Source of the DNA: Desulfotomaculum sp.
GTDB taxonomy: Bacteria > Bacillota > Desulfotomaculia > Desulfotomaculales > Nap2-2B
Direction: 5' to 3'
Assembly: GCA_003485325.1 (NCBI GenBank)
Contig: DMZI01000041.1
Coordinates: forward strand, 31,433 to 95,432
DNA: 64,000 nt
The notes beneath the pieces are model-generated. The model was not told where the DNA came from, did not search any database, and saw only the letters and a program-made list of their open reading frames with translations. Shown piece by piece: positions 51,928-61,211 of the stretch. A program made the position numbers and the translations under genes. Numbering within the stretch: position 1 is the stretch's first letter; each line of letters starts with the position of its first letter.

Positions 51928-53493
51928 TTAAAACCTGCCTGTTTCTATGTAATCAGGCCTATCTTCCTTTTTTTTAATTATCGTATCAATCCTCAAAATT
52001 GCTTCGGCAACTTCTTCCGCAGCCTTAAAAGCATAAGTTTTAACCAGAACAGGATCGACAATCCCGGACTGATACATATCACATATCTGGCCGGTATCGC
52101 AGTCTACAGCCAGGGCATCATTACCTGTTTCTGCCTGAAGGGAAATAACATCGCCAACCTTTTCCAGGGAGTTAAAACCCGCGTTGGAAACAATCTGAGC
52201 CAGGGGACGCTTTAAGGCATTCACTATGCACTCTATCCCGTAAGCTGTCATACCCCGAAAGTTGCTGCCTATTTTAGCAATTTCTTTGGCCAGGGATATT
52301 TCCAGAGCGCCACCCCCGGGTACCACGCCGCCCCTGACTGCTGATTGCACCGCCGCGGCGGCATCCCTTGCTATGCGTTCACGCTCCCCGACTACTTCCC
52401 TGGTTGCAGCGCCTACTACAACTGTGGCCCTGGGATTTCCCGCCCCATTATAAATCCAGACCTGTTCGGTTTTTTCATCATTGTAAATGCTGCCTGCACT
52501 GCCAAGGCAGCGGGTCAGTGAATCAATATTTTTGTTTAAGCCCGTTCGCTTGATCATCCATGCTCCGGTATGTTCGGCTGCTTTTCTCAATTCGCTGCCG
52601 GCAATCCTTTCCACAGCAATAATCCCGGCATCGGTGAATATTTCTTCGGCAATTTCACTTATTCCCCGGTAGGCCAGGACCAAGCCTACATGCATCTCTA
52701 CTATTTTATAAATATTTTCCCGGAACTGGTTCTTATAGATTTCATTTTGTTTAACGCCCAACTCAGTGGACCGGGCTATTTCATCCGCCTCTTCCGGTTC
52801 TAACGCGTCATCCATGATCAAGACCTTTGCCTTTTCAATCTCCGTTGGCATCTGGCGGTTCATTCTTCCCTTATTGACAATCACCCCCATGAAGACAGCG
52901 TTTTCGGCTCTTTCATCCGCCCTGATGGTATCGGAGAACCTGAAGTTGTTCTCAAGCAGTTTTTCCTTGCCGATTAACTTCGCCGCATCTACAACCAAAC
53001 TTGCAATATCCCGATGGCCCCTTCCCGCAACCAGCGCGACCTGGTAAATCAAAGGATCATCAAGATCCTCCACGGGACGGGCTTTTTCTCTCATTAATTC
53101 GAGACCTTTTTCCAGGCCCAAACGCATGCCTTCAATAATCTTGGTTACGGGAACTCCCCGCGCAACCTGCTCGACGCCGGCGCTGACCATTGTCCCCGCC
53201 ATAATTGTCGCTGTGGTCGTCCCGTCTCCGACTTCCTCCTGTTGAGCCCTGGCAATACTTATTAACATCCTGGCTGCAGGATGATTAGCCTCCATCTGAG
53301 TTAAGATGGTTACACCGTCGTTAGTGATTATTATATCGCCATACTTATCCACTAACATTGTATCCAGGCCTTTCGGCCCCAATGTCCCTTCAACTGCCGA
53401 AGAGATCGAACGAATAGCGTTAGAATTTGTTACCAAAGCTGCCATTCGCTCTTCCACTTCCGCTCCGCCGCTTGCCTGCTGCTTAAGGTTCAA
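51928..53493 (-). CDS. Group III (archaeal-type) chaperonin
   Basis: 521 residues of the thermosome/CCT type, not GroEL. The equatorial domain has TLGPKGLDTMLVDKYGDI (37-54), NDGVTIL (58-64) and the ATP motif GDGTTTA (89-95); VVPGGGALEISLA is near 395. The apical segment is of the group II/III kind (GVIVNKGRMNRQMPTEIEKAKVL is split over about 200-222). Bacterial copies of this kind were described first in Carboxydothermus hydrogenoformans and relatives, also in dnaK loci. Start is TTG with GGAGG 7 bases upstream; its TTGA overlaps the hrcA stop, so it is coupled to the CIRCE-controlled operon. Confidence 0.95.
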   Translation of the reverse strand: MNLKQQASGGAEVEERMAALVTNSNAIRSISSAVEGTLGPKGLDTMLVDKYGDIIITNDGVTILTQMEANHPAARMLISIARAQQEEVGDGTTTATIMAGTMVSAGVEQVARGVPVTKIIEGMRLGLEKGLELMREKARPVEDLDDPLIYQVALVAGRGHRDIASLVVDAAKLIGKEKLLENNFRFSDTIRADERAENAVFMGVIVNKGRMNRQMPTEIEKAKVLIMDDALEPEEADEIARSTELGVKQNEIYKNQFRENIYKIVEMHVGLVLAYRGISEIAEEIFTDAGIIAVERIAGSELRKAAEHTGAWMIKRTGLNKNIDSLTRCLGSAGSIYNDEKTEQVWIYNGAGNPRATVVVGAATREVVGERERIARDAAAAVQSAVRGGVVPGGGALEISLAKEIAKIGSNFRGMTAYGIECIVNALKRPLAQIVSNAGFNSLEKVGDVISLQAETGNDALAVDCDTGQICDMYQSGIVDPVLVKTYAFKAAEEVAEAILRIDTIIKKKEDRPDYIETGRF

Positions 53494-54557
53494 AACTTGA
53501 CCTCCTTGTCAACAAGGCCTTTGAAAAGGTTTTCCAGGGCAAAGGAAAGTTTTCTGGTCATATATTCCACCACGCTGATTACTTTGGAATAATCCATCCT
53601 GGTAGGCCCCAGTACACCAAGTGAGCCGATTGGCTGGCCTTTTACGCCATAGATGGCCATTACCATACTGCAGTCCTGCATTCCCTGATAGCTTATTTCG
53701 CCGCCAATACGGACGGTGACACCGGAATTGGAGGGATCAGCAACCATCAGGTTTGAAAGCAGATCCTCTTGCTCTAACAAACCCATAAGTGTTTTTAACT
53801 TTTCTACATTTTGAAACTCTGGCTGATTTAAAATATTAAATAAGCCACCCAAGTATATTTTATCATCATTATCTGAAGCCAGGCTATATCTTAATACATC
53901 CAGAACCAAATCAATCGTTCGTCTGTAGTGGGCAAGTTCAATGTAAATTTCCTTAATCAGGGTATTCTTGATGCTTTCCATTGTGAATCCGGAAAGTTTT
54001 GCATTCAAAACAGCGGAAATTGCCGCCAGGTCGTTGCCTGTAATACTGCCTGGTACTTCAATCATTCTATGCTGGACGATTCCGTTATCCATAACGGCAA
54101 CCAGCATTGCCCGTTGTTTATCCATTTCGAGAAGCTGTATATTTTTAAAAGAACTGAAACCTATTTTCGGTTTCTGGACAACAGCCGTATAGCTGGTTAA
54201 TTGCGAAAGCAGCTGGCCGGTAACATGTATTACCTGCCCCACATCATCAATTTTAGAGCGGTATTCCCGTTGGATTAAATCCTCCTCGTCAAAAGAAAGC
54301 TCTTCCTTTTGCATAAGGCAGTCTACGTAATAACGGTAGCCCCGCTCGGACGGAATCCGGCCTGCAGAGGTATGCGGCTGTTCAAGAAAACCCATTTCCT
54401 CCAAATCAGCCATTTCATTTCGGATTGTTGCGGGGCTGACACCCAGTCCGTATTTACGCGCAATCGTCCTGGAGCCTACCGGCTCCGCTGTTGTAATATA
54501 ATCTTTAATCACGGCCTGAAGGATGCGCTTCTTTCGATTGTCAAGTTCAAAGCCCAT
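53490..54557 (-). CDS. hrcA: Heat-inducible transcription repressor HrcA
   Basis: HrcA of about 355 residues. The N-terminal winged-helix domain (RKKRILQAVIKDYITTAEPV, then SPATIRNEMADLEEMGFLEQPHTSAGRIPSERGYRYYVD) binds CIRCE, and the C-terminal GAF-like domain ends with GSLGVLGPTRMDYSKVI. ATG 54557 is chosen (AGAGAGG 8 bases upstream); an earlier start would lie upstream of the operator. It represses its own operon, with activity thought to depend on a chaperonin in other Firmicutes. Confidence 0.96.
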   Translation of the reverse strand: MGFELDNRKKRILQAVIKDYITTAEPVGSRTIARKYGLGVSPATIRNEMADLEEMGFLEQPHTSAGRIPSERGYRYYVDCLMQKEELSFDEEDLIQREYRSKIDDVGQVIHVTGQLLSQLTSYTAVVQKPKIGFSSFKNIQLLEMDKQRAMLVAVMDNGIVQHRMIEVPGSITGNDLAAISAVLNAKLSGFTMESIKNTLIKEIYIELAHYRRTIDLVLDVLRYSLASDNDDKIYLGGLFNILNQPEFQNVEKLKTLMGLLEQEDLLSNLMVADPSNSGVTVRIGGEISYQGMQDCSMVMAIYGVKGQPIGSLGVLGPTRMDYSKVISVVEYMTRKLSFALENLFKGLVDKEVKF

Positions 54558-54574
54558 GGAATATACCTCTCTTG

Positions 54575-54601
54575 TTAGCACTCCCATATATTGAGTGCTA
54601 A
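54575..54601. promoter_or_regulatory. CIRCE operator
   Basis: A perfect TTAGCACTC-N9-GAGTGCTAA inverted repeat between the promoter and the hrcA start. This is the HrcA-binding element, so hrcA, the group III chaperonin, grpE, dnaK and dnaJ form a heat-shock operon. Confidence 0.97.
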
Positions 54602-54610
54602 CACATTTTA

Positions 54611-54639
54611 AAAATACCATTTCGCATTGATAATGTCAA
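54611..54639 (-). promoter_or_regulatory. Sigma-A promoter of the hrcA operon
   Basis: Minus strand TTGACA (54634-54639), 17-base spacer, TATTTT (54611-54616), immediately upstream of CIRCE, so that HrcA bound at CIRCE would block transcription start or clearance. Confidence 0.8.
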
Positions 54640-54669
54640 GGGTAACCAATTACAGGTATTTAATCATTG

Positions 54670-55806
54670 CTAAACAAATTCTACAAATACCTGGTTGGAA
54701 ACCGCCAATCCTTTCCTGGTCAGACGAATAATTCTTCCGTCATGTTCAATGAGTTTTAACTTGACAAATTTGTCTATTTGCTGTGGGTAAACTTCATCCA
54801 ATCTTTTCCCGAACCGCAAAGCAAATTCGTTTAAGTTAATCCCTTTTAACAGGCGTAAACCTAAGATAACCGTTTCAGCCATTCTTATTCGCTGCGAAAG
54901 CTTTTCACTCTCAGCTTCGGCCAGCTTTCCTTCACCTATCCTCTGAATATATTTTTCCAGGCTTTTTACATTGCCAAACCTGCGGTTATTAAGATACGAA
55001 TAAGCTGCCGGCCCCAGGCCGAGGTAAGGCAGATTACGCCAGTACAGCAGGTTATGACGGCATTGCCGTCCCGGCAGGGCAAAATTTGAGATTTCGTAAT
55101 GTTCAAAACCGGCGTCGGTAAGAACTTCAATTGCTCTTTCATACATTTCCAGCTCATTTTCCTCTTCCAGAATATCCAGTTTTCCCTTATTAACTATTTC
55201 ATAAAGGGGGGTGCCATCAGCCAAATGTAAACCATAAGCAGAAATATGTTCCGGCGCAAGTTCGATAACACGCCGGAGGCTTTCGTTCCAATCGCCGATT
55301 GTCTGGCCTGGAATGCCAAAGATCAAATCAATGCTGATATTTCTAAAGCCGGCCTTCCTTGCCAAGCGGACAGCATCCCGAACATCTTCAAATGAATGTT
55401 TTCTGCCCAGAAGCTTTAACAAACGTACCTGGCAGGCCTGGGCGCCAATACTCAACCTGTTAATTCCGGCTCTATGCAAGAATTCAAGCTTTTCCATGCC
55501 GACTGTTCCGGGATTCGCTTCCAGACTGATCTCGGCTCCGGGAAGAAGATCAAAGTAAAATAAGAGCTTTTTTATTACAAATAAGATTTCTTCCCCTTTC
55601 AAGCATGTCGGAGTGCCTCCTCCGATATACAAACTTTCCACCTGCTTATAATTACCAGGCATCTTTCTGCCGCGTATCTTAACTTCTTTTGCCAAGGCTC
55701 CTAGATAAGAGCGGACTTTGTCCGGTTCCCACCTGTAGGATACAAAATCGCAATATGAACACTTTCCAAGGCAAAAAGGTACATGAATATAAATGCCTAA
55801 AGCCAT
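54670..55806 (-). CDS. hemW: HemW-like radical SAM protein
   Basis: A 378-residue HemW (long annotated as oxygen-independent coproporphyrinogen oxidase; now viewed as a heme-binding chaperone-type protein). The radical SAM motif CLGKCSYC follows IYIHVPF; YIGGGTPTCL and SLEANPGTV are typical, and the C-terminal HemN_C domain is present. ATG 55806 is preferred to an overlapping upstream GTG. It is upstream of hrcA as in Bacillus, but lepA, the usual next neighbour, is absent. Confidence 0.93.
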   Translation of the reverse strand: MALGIYIHVPFCLGKCSYCDFVSYRWEPDKVRSYLGALAKEVKIRGRKMPGNYKQVESLYIGGGTPTCLKGEEILFVIKKLLFYFDLLPGAEISLEANPGTVGMEKLEFLHRAGINRLSIGAQACQVRLLKLLGRKHSFEDVRDAVRLARKAGFRNISIDLIFGIPGQTIGDWNESLRRVIELAPEHISAYGLHLADGTPLYEIVNKGKLDILEEENELEMYERAIEVLTDAGFEHYEISNFALPGRQCRHNLLYWRNLPYLGLGPAAYSYLNNRRFGNVKSLEKYIQRIGEGKLAEAESEKLSQRIRMAETVILGLRLLKGINLNEFALRFGKRLDEVYPQQIDKFVKLKLIEHDGRIIRLTRKGLAVSNQVFVEFV

Positions 55807-56155
55807 TGGAGACACTTCCCGGTAATCAACGTCTTAAAACTTTTCCGGCCTGGTCAGGCCTATCAAAAGTATTATATCAATTAAAAATAATTTATCATTC
55901 TTTCTTGAGGGTAACGTGAACATCATCAGGCACTGAAGAAATTTTGTATAAGCGTACCTGTGCTGGTTATATTCCCTGAAACTTTTATATATATATATTA
56001 TTGTCAATGAATACCAAATTAAGCGCGGGTTGATGCTTAGAAATCTTTTTAAGCATATAAAAGAAAAGTTAGCATCGGGGCAAATAGGGGGGATGCCTCA
56101 GGTACGCTTTTAAATACCGGATATATAAAATTTTAAAAAGGAGGGAGGCAAAGCT
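55807..56155. other. Divergent intergenic region hemW/spoIVA
   Basis: About 350 bases without a gene. It must carry the hemW and spoIVA promoters. An ATTATA (TATAAT on the minus strand, 55871-55876) could be a hemW -10, without a clear -35. An AT-rich stretch near 55988-56002 is mostly TA repeats. For spoIVA a sigma-E promoter is expected, but I see no convincing match. A GGAGGGAGG site precedes spoIVA. Confidence 0.5.
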
Positions 56156-57634
56156 ATGGAAAAACTGGATATTTTTCGCGATATCGCGGAACGCACCGGC
56201 GGAGATATTTATTTAGGTGTAAGCGGCGGTGTGCGCACCGGCAAATCAACATTTGTCAAAAGGTTTATGGAATTGCTGGTAATTCCTAATATAAAGGATC
56301 AATATGACCGGGAAAGGGCAAAAGACGAATTGCCTCAAAGCAGCGCTGGCAGGACGATTATGACCACTGAACCAAAATTTGTTCCTGATGAGGCGGTGGA
56401 AGTCACTATAGCGCCGGGGATTCAAGTAAAGATACGCATGGTTGACTGCGTAGGCTACCGTGTTGAAGGAGCGCTTGGCTATGAAGAGGAAGAAGAGCCA
56501 CGCATGGTTTCGACCCCATGGATTGAGGAACCGATCCCCTTTCAGGAAGCCGCAGAAATTGGAACCCGAAAGGTTATTTCAGAGCATTCGACTATTGGCA
56601 TAGTAATCACTACCGATGGAACAATTACAGACATCCAGCGTGAAAACTACGTGGATGCGGAAGAAAGGGTAATTGCAGAACTTAAAGATATCAACCGTCC
56701 CTTCCTGGTGCTTTTAAACAGTGTACAGCCGGAAGCTCCGGAGACATTGGGACTCTCAGAAGAATTGAGCAAAAAATATGATCTGCCGGTGATTCCCGTT
56801 GATTGTTTACAGATGACACAGCAGGACGTTTTGTACATTCTTGAAAAAATACTTATGGAATTTCCGGTCAATGAGGTTAATATTTCCTTGCCTCTATGGG
56901 TTGAAGAGCTTGATTCCCAGCATTGGCTGCGCCGCAGCTTCGAGGATTCGGTGCATCAGGCAATTCAGGATGTTAGGCGCCTGCGTGATGTAAATGGAGC
57001 CGTAGAGCAACTTGCCGGTTATGATTTTATTGAGCAGGTCAAGTTAAACAGGATGGACATGGGTACAGGCATCGCCGCTGTTACCATAACTTCACCCGCC
57101 GAACTTTTTTACCGCGTTTTAAGCGAGGAAACAGGAATTAAAGTAGAGGGTGAACATGATTTGCTGCATCTGCTGAAAGAACTTGTGGTATCCAAGCATG
57201 AGTTTGATAAAGTAGCCGATGCGCTGCGGGAAGTTCAGGAAATGGGCTACGGTATGGTACTGCCAAGCCTGTCGGATATGACCCTGGAGGAACCCCAACT
57301 TATCCGTCAGGGAAGCCGGTTCGGAGTTAAATTAAAGGCCAGTGCGCCTTCAGTTCATATGATCAGGGCGGACATAACTGCTGAGATAACCCCAATAATA
57401 GGAACTGAAAGGCAATGTGAGGAACTGGTGCGCTATATGCTCTCCGAGTTTGAAGAAAACCCCAAGAAAATCTGGGAATCGGAGATATTCGGCAAATCGG
57501 TGCATGAACTGGTCAGGGAAGGTATTCAAAATAAGCTCCAGCGCATGCCGGAAAACGCACAGGTTAAATTGCAGGATACCGTACAAAGAATCGTTAATGA
57601 AGGAAGCGGAGGATTAATCTGTATAATTATCTGA
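56156..57634 (+). CDS. spoIVA: Stage IV sporulation protein A
   Basis: A 492-residue SpoIVA, the ATPase that forms the basement layer of the spore coat around the forespore. It starts MEKLDIFRDIAERTGGDIYL; Walker A is GVRTGKST (25-32), and the conserved C-terminal region ends in a short hydrophobic GGLICIII tail, which in Bacillus is needed for localisation by SpoVM. Length equals that of the B. subtilis protein. It shows that the organism is a spore former. It is single, with its own terminator. Confidence 0.97.
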   Translation: MEKLDIFRDIAERTGGDIYLGVSGGVRTGKSTFVKRFMELLVIPNIKDQYDRERAKDELPQSSAGRTIMTTEPKFVPDEAVEVTIAPGIQVKIRMVDCVGYRVEGALGYEEEEEPRMVSTPWIEEPIPFQEAAEIGTRKVISEHSTIGIVITTDGTITDIQRENYVDAEERVIAELKDINRPFLVLLNSVQPEAPETLGLSEELSKKYDLPVIPVDCLQMTQQDVLYILEKILMEFPVNEVNISLPLWVEELDSQHWLRRSFEDSVHQAIQDVRRLRDVNGAVEQLAGYDFIEQVKLNRMDMGTGIAAVTITSPAELFYRVLSEETGIKVEGEHDLLHLLKELVVSKHEFDKVADALREVQEMGYGMVLPSLSDMTLEEPQLIRQGSRFGVKLKASAPSVHMIRADITAEITPIIGTERQCEELVRYMLSEFEENPKKIWESEIFGKSVHELVREGIQNKLQRMPENAQVKLQDTVQRIVNEGSGGLICIII

Positions 57635-57663
57635 AAGCCGGTCATAGACCGGCTTTTTTTTTA
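57634..57663 (+). terminator. Terminator of spoIVA
   Basis: AAAGCCGGTC-ATA-GACCGGCTTT (57634-57643/57647-57656) continuing into a run of T. Textbook intrinsic terminator starting at the last base of the stop codon. Confidence 0.93.
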
Positions 57664-57670
57664 AAAATTA

Positions 57671-57699
57671 TTGCTTATTTTAATGGGCGGAGATAAAAT
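57671..57699 (+). promoter_or_regulatory. Possible promoter of hom-thrC-thrB
   Basis: TTGCTT (57671-57676), 17-base spacer, TAAAAT (57694-57699), between the spoIVA terminator and hom. -10 is good, -35 only 3/6. No threonine-attenuation leader peptide or T-box is visible. Confidence 0.4.
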
Positions 57700-57743
57700 A
57701 ACACAAGATTATCCTGTTTGCAGCAATTTTGGAGGCGGTAATT

Positions 57744-59039
57744 ATGGAAAATTCAATTAAGGTTGGCCTTCTTGGCTTGGGCACCGTGGGGAAAGGGGTT
57801 TACCGCATTCTTACCAAAAATGCCTCAAATATCAGCCAGAAGATCTGTACAGATCTGGAAATAGCCGGCATCCTTGTGCGCGACCTGACCAAACCAAGGG
57901 ATATACCGGTTAGCCGGGAACTCTTAACCGATAATTACAACAATCTGATTGACAATCCCGATATAGCTATAATTATTGAAGTTATGGGCGGCATCCACCC
58001 TTCTTTAGAGTATGTTACACAAGCTTTAAGAAAAGGGAAATGCGTGGTTACCGCCAACAAGAACCTGATTGCCCTTCATGGAAAGGAATTATTTGAAACT
58101 GCTCAGGAAAACCAGGTTGATCTTCTTTTCGAAGGAAGCGTCGGGGGCGGGATACCAATCATCAGGCCTTTAAAACAATGCCTTGCCGCAAACCGCCTTC
58201 AAAAGATAATGGGTATTATAAACGGTACAACAAACTACATCTTGACCCAAATGACATTAAAAGAGAAAAATCTCTCCCTTTCTTTAAGCGAAGCGCAGGC
58301 CAAAGGATACGCAGAAGCAGACCCCGTCTCGGATATTGAAGGTCTGGATGCCGCATACAAGCTGTCTATTTTAGCCTCTATTGCCTTTAACAGCAGGGTA
58401 AACCTCGAAGATGTACATATTGAAGGAATCAGTAAAATAAACGAACGTGATATCGCTTATGCTAAAGAACTCGGTTACATTATCAAACTGCTGGGCATCG
58501 CCAAAGACACTGATGAAGGAATTGAAGCAAGGGTCCATCCCACATTTATCCCTGCAAGGCACCCTCTCTCAGCGGTCAATGATGTTTTTAACGCTATCTT
58601 TGTAGAAGGAGACGCGATAGGTGAAACAATGTTCTACGGAAGGGGGGCGGGTGAAATGCCTACTGCCAGCGCCGTCGTGTCAGATGTGATGGACGCGGCC
58701 CGAAATCTTTTAAACGGTGTGGCCGGATCTATCGGATGTACATGCTATGAACAAAAACCCGTTTTGCCAATCGGTTTCGTGGAAAGTAAATATTATTTGC
58801 GCATGCTGGTAGCAGACCGTCCCGGTGTCCTTGCTTCAATAGCATATGAGTTTGGAGATAAAGGAGTAAGCCTTGCATCAGTCATTCAAAAAAACACAGA
58901 CGGGAAATTGGCTGAACTTGTTATGATTACTCATCAGGTCAAGGAACAAAACCTGCGGGACGCTTTGGTAGTTATTGAAAAATTACCGGCGGTAGATGAA
59001 ATAAGCAATGTAATTCGTGTGGAAGGAGAAAATATTTAA
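57744..59039 (+). CDS. hom: Homoserine dehydrogenase
   Basis: A 431-residue enzyme reducing aspartate semialdehyde to homoserine. The Rossmann motif LLGLGTVGKGVYRIL is at the N-terminus, VVTANKNLIALHG and the signature GGGIPIIRPLKQCL (about 138-151) and YAEADPVSDIEGLDAAYKL follow, and the C-terminal ACT domain (YLRMLVADRPGVLASIAYEF) is the expected threonine feedback site. ATG 57744 (GGAGG 8 bases upstream) is chosen over one five codons earlier. Confidence 0.97.
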   Translation: MENSIKVGLLGLGTVGKGVYRILTKNASNISQKICTDLEIAGILVRDLTKPRDIPVSRELLTDNYNNLIDNPDIAIIIEVMGGIHPSLEYVTQALRKGKCVVTANKNLIALHGKELFETAQENQVDLLFEGSVGGGIPIIRPLKQCLAANRLQKIMGIINGTTNYILTQMTLKEKNLSLSLSEAQAKGYAEADPVSDIEGLDAAYKLSILASIAFNSRVNLEDVHIEGISKINERDIAYAKELGYIIKLLGIAKDTDEGIEARVHPTFIPARHPLSAVNDVFNAIFVEGDAIGETMFYGRGAGEMPTASAVVSDVMDAARNLLNGVAGSIGCTCYEQKPVLPIGFVESKYYLRMLVADRPGVLASIAYEFGDKGVSLASVIQKNTDGKLAELVMITHQVKEQNLRDALVVIEKLPAVDEISNVIRVEGENI

Positions 59040-60095
59040 ATGGACTGGCCAGGGGTTATTGAAAACTACCGCGATTTTTTACCTGTAACGGAAAAAACAC
59101 CGATCATCACTTTAAACGAAGGAAACACACCTCTTATTAAAGCCCGCAAGCTGGATTCTCTGGCCGGCGCTCAAATTTACTTTAAGTTTGAGGGGTTAAA
59201 CCCAACCGGTTCCTTTAAGGACAGAGGTATGGTAATGGCAGTAGCCAAAGCAATTGAGGAAGGATCGCGGACTGTAATCTGCGCTTCCACAGGAAATACT
59301 TCCGCATCAGCTGCAGCTTATGCCGCTCGTGCCGGCCTGCGTTGTGTAGTGCTTATCCCGGAAGGAAAAATAGCGGCTGGCAAACTTGCCCAGGCATTGA
59401 TCTACGGAGCAAAAGTAGTCGCTGTTGACGGGAATTTCGATCAGGCTTTAAAAATAGTCCGGGATATTACAGACAGGCATCCTATTACACTAGTTAATTC
59501 AGTGAATCCATATCGTATTGAAGGACAGAAAACAGCTGCTTTTGAAGTTTGCGACAGGCTTGGACAGGCGCCGGATTACCTGGCTATTCCAGTAGGCAAT
59601 GCCGGTAATATAACAGCATACTGGAAAGGTTTTTGCGAGTATGCCAGCCGTGGAAAAGTAAATTCCAAACCTAAAATGATTGGTTTTGAAGCTGAAGGGG
59701 CCGCTGCTATAGTAAAAGGAAGGGTAATAGAAAAACCGGAGACTGTAGCAACAGCCATCAGAATCGGTAATCCCGCCAGCTGGCAGGGAGCCGTTGACGC
59801 AGCAACAAATTCAGGCGGCTTGATTGATTTCGTCACCGATGAGGAAATCCTCCATGCATACAGACTGCTGACCGGAATGGAAGGATTGTTTGTGGAACCA
59901 GCCTCCGCTGCTTCCGTAGCCGGAGTCCTTAAACTGGCCGCCGGAAATTTCTTTCAACCGGATAATAAAATAGTTTGCGTTCTCACCGGTCATGGATTAA
60001 AAGATCCTAATACGGCAATTAACAGCATTTCCAATCAACCACTTCAAGTTCCTGCAGAAATAAAAGCTGTTGAAAAAATCATCCTGGAGGAATAA
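59040..60095 (+). CDS. thrC: Threonine synthase
   Basis: A 351-residue PLP enzyme converting O-phosphohomoserine to threonine. [15 protein letters not shown] carries the PLP lysine (about 61); the phosphate-binding [15 protein letters not shown] and the C-terminal LTGHGLKDP are present. The ATG directly abuts the hom stop codon. It is the short form without the long N-terminal domain. Confidence 0.97.
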   Translation: MDWPGVIENYRDFLPVTEKTPIITLNEGNTPLIKARKLDSLAGAQIYFKFEGLNPTGSFKDRGMVMAVAKAIEEGSRTVICASTGNTSASAAAYAARAGLRCVVLIPEGKIAAGKLAQALIYGAKVVAVDGNFDQALKIVRDITDRHPITLVNSVNPYRIEGQKTAAFEVCDRLGQAPDYLAIPVGNAGNITAYWKGFCEYASRGKVNSKPKMIGFEAEGAAAIVKGRVIEKPETVATAIRIGNPASWQGAVDAATNSGGLIDFVTDEEILHAYRLLTGMEGLFVEPASAASVAGVLKLAAGNFFQPDNKIVCVLTGHGLKDPNTAINSISNQPLQVPAEIKAVEKIILEE

Positions 60096-60096
60096 A

Positions 60097-60999
60097 GTGA
60101 TCCGAGTACAGGTTCCGGCGACTACGGCCAACCTGGGTCCTGGTTTTGACTGCCTGGGAATGGCCTTGCAGCTGTACAATACAGTTGAGATGCAGCGGAT
60201 CAGTTCCGGCCTGCATATCGAAGCACATGGGGAAGGCAGCCGGGATATCGCCCGCAATGAAAAGAATATTGTATACCAGGCTGCAATGCGGCTTTTTGAA
60301 CAGGCCGGAAAAACCCCGGAAGGGCTAAAGATTAAACTGACGAATAATATTCCGATAGCACGGGGACTGGGAAGCAGCGCGGCGGCAATTATAGGTGGTC
60401 TCATCGCGGCAAACACCCTGATTGGCGGAGATCTTTCCCACAAAGAAATTCTTGCGCTGGCCACAACCTTAGAAGGCCACCCAGACAACGTTGCTCCCGC
60501 TTTATTAGGCGGTATCGTTGTTTCAGTACCCGTAGACGGTGACATCAAGTATATGAAAATTAACCCGCCGCCCGGTTTAAAAGCAATTATGGCTATCCCG
60601 GATTTTTTTATAATGACAAAAAGGGCCAGGGAAATACTTCCCCAGCAAGTAAGCCTGCAGGATACCGTCTTTAACCTGGGCCGGCTGGCTTTGCTTTTAA
60701 CTGCTTTATCGCAGGGTGACTTCAACATGCTTTCAACTGCAATGGAAGACCGTATACACCAGCCATACCGTTCCAACCTGGTCCCCGGTCTGAAAAAAGT
60801 TCTTGCTGCAGCAAGGCTTGCCGGCGCCAGGGGAGTATGTATAAGTGGAGCGGGCCCAAGCCTGTTGGCCCTTGCTGACAATAATTTTGAATCGATAGCC
60901 CAGGCAATGAAAGATACGTTCAAACAAAACGGAGTTCACGCCCGTTCTTTAATACTTGAACCAGGACCAATCGGCGCAACAACATTGGAGTTAAAATAA
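60097..60999 (+). CDS. thrB: Homoserine kinase
   Basis: A 300-residue GHMP kinase. VQVPATTANLGPGFDCLGMAL is at the N-terminus, the ATP motif IPIARGLGSSAAAIIGGL is near 85-102, and the motif III region GVCISGAGPSLLAL is near 245. GTG 60097 (1 base after the thrC stop, GGAGG 6 bases upstream) is preferred over an in-frame ATG that would overlap thrC. It completes hom-thrC-thrB. Confidence 0.97.
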   Translation: MIRVQVPATTANLGPGFDCLGMALQLYNTVEMQRISSGLHIEAHGEGSRDIARNEKNIVYQAAMRLFEQAGKTPEGLKIKLTNNIPIARGLGSSAAAIIGGLIAANTLIGGDLSHKEILALATTLEGHPDNVAPALLGGIVVSVPVDGDIKYMKINPPPGLKAIMAIPDFFIMTKRAREILPQQVSLQDTVFNLGRLALLLTALSQGDFNMLSTAMEDRIHQPYRSNLVPGLKKVLAAARLAGARGVCISGAGPSLLALADNNFESIAQAMKDTFKQNGVHARSLILEPGPIGATTLELK

Positions 61000-61018
61000 A
61001 CATGTAAGGACGTTAAGA

Positions 61019-61048
61019 AGGAACCCTTCCCAATTGGGAAGGGTTCCT
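61019..61048. terminator. Perfect 30-base palindrome after thrB
   Basis: AGGAACCCTTCCC-AATT-GGGAAGGGTTCCT, perfectly self-complementary over all 30 bases, 19 bases after the thrB stop. It can form a 13-pair hairpin at the end of the thr transcript. There is no clean T run afterwards (TATATGTTAGG), so it may act as an RNA-end stabiliser or weak terminator. Confidence 0.6.
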
Positions 61049-61063
61049 ATATGTTAGGTTTCG

Positions 61064-61085
61064 TAATGATCTATATAGACCATTA
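61064..61085. repeat. 22-base near-perfect palindrome
   Basis: TAATGATCTATATAGACCATTA at 61064-61085 is self-complementary apart from one pair. It sits between the thr operon and the promoter of the riboswitch-controlled hydrolase. It could be an operator for a dimeric regulator. No known motif recognised. Confidence 0.4.
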
Positions 61086-61157
61086 CTTACCCTGATATTA
61101 TGATTAGCTTTTATCAAAAATAATATTCAATAAATTTTAATTGGAATAAATTACTAC

Positions 61158-61187
61158 TTGGATCTGTAAAAAGTACAAGTGTATAAT
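61158..61187 (+). promoter_or_regulatory. Possible promoter of the c-di-AMP riboswitch transcript
   Basis: TTGGAT (61158-61163), 18-base spacer, perfect TATAAT (61182-61187), ending 25 bases before the riboswitch. The -35 is only partial. Confidence 0.5.
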
Positions 61188-61211
61188 TATAGAGTTTTAA
61201 CAAGACAAATA

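Noticed and set aside
51928..53493. GroEL
   Set aside because: The chaperonin lacks GroEL signatures and the GGM tail and has thermosome-type motifs throughout, so it is a group III protein.
55985..56005. TA-repeat as a possible promoter or satellite
   Set aside because: It is a short AT-rich run without hexamer spacing that matches a known sigma factor; it is noted only as part of the intergenic region.
59997..60923. 308-residue minus-strand open frame over thrB
   Set aside because: It is antisense to a clear homoserine kinase, with low-complexity Ser/Ala/Pro composition typical of shadow frames.
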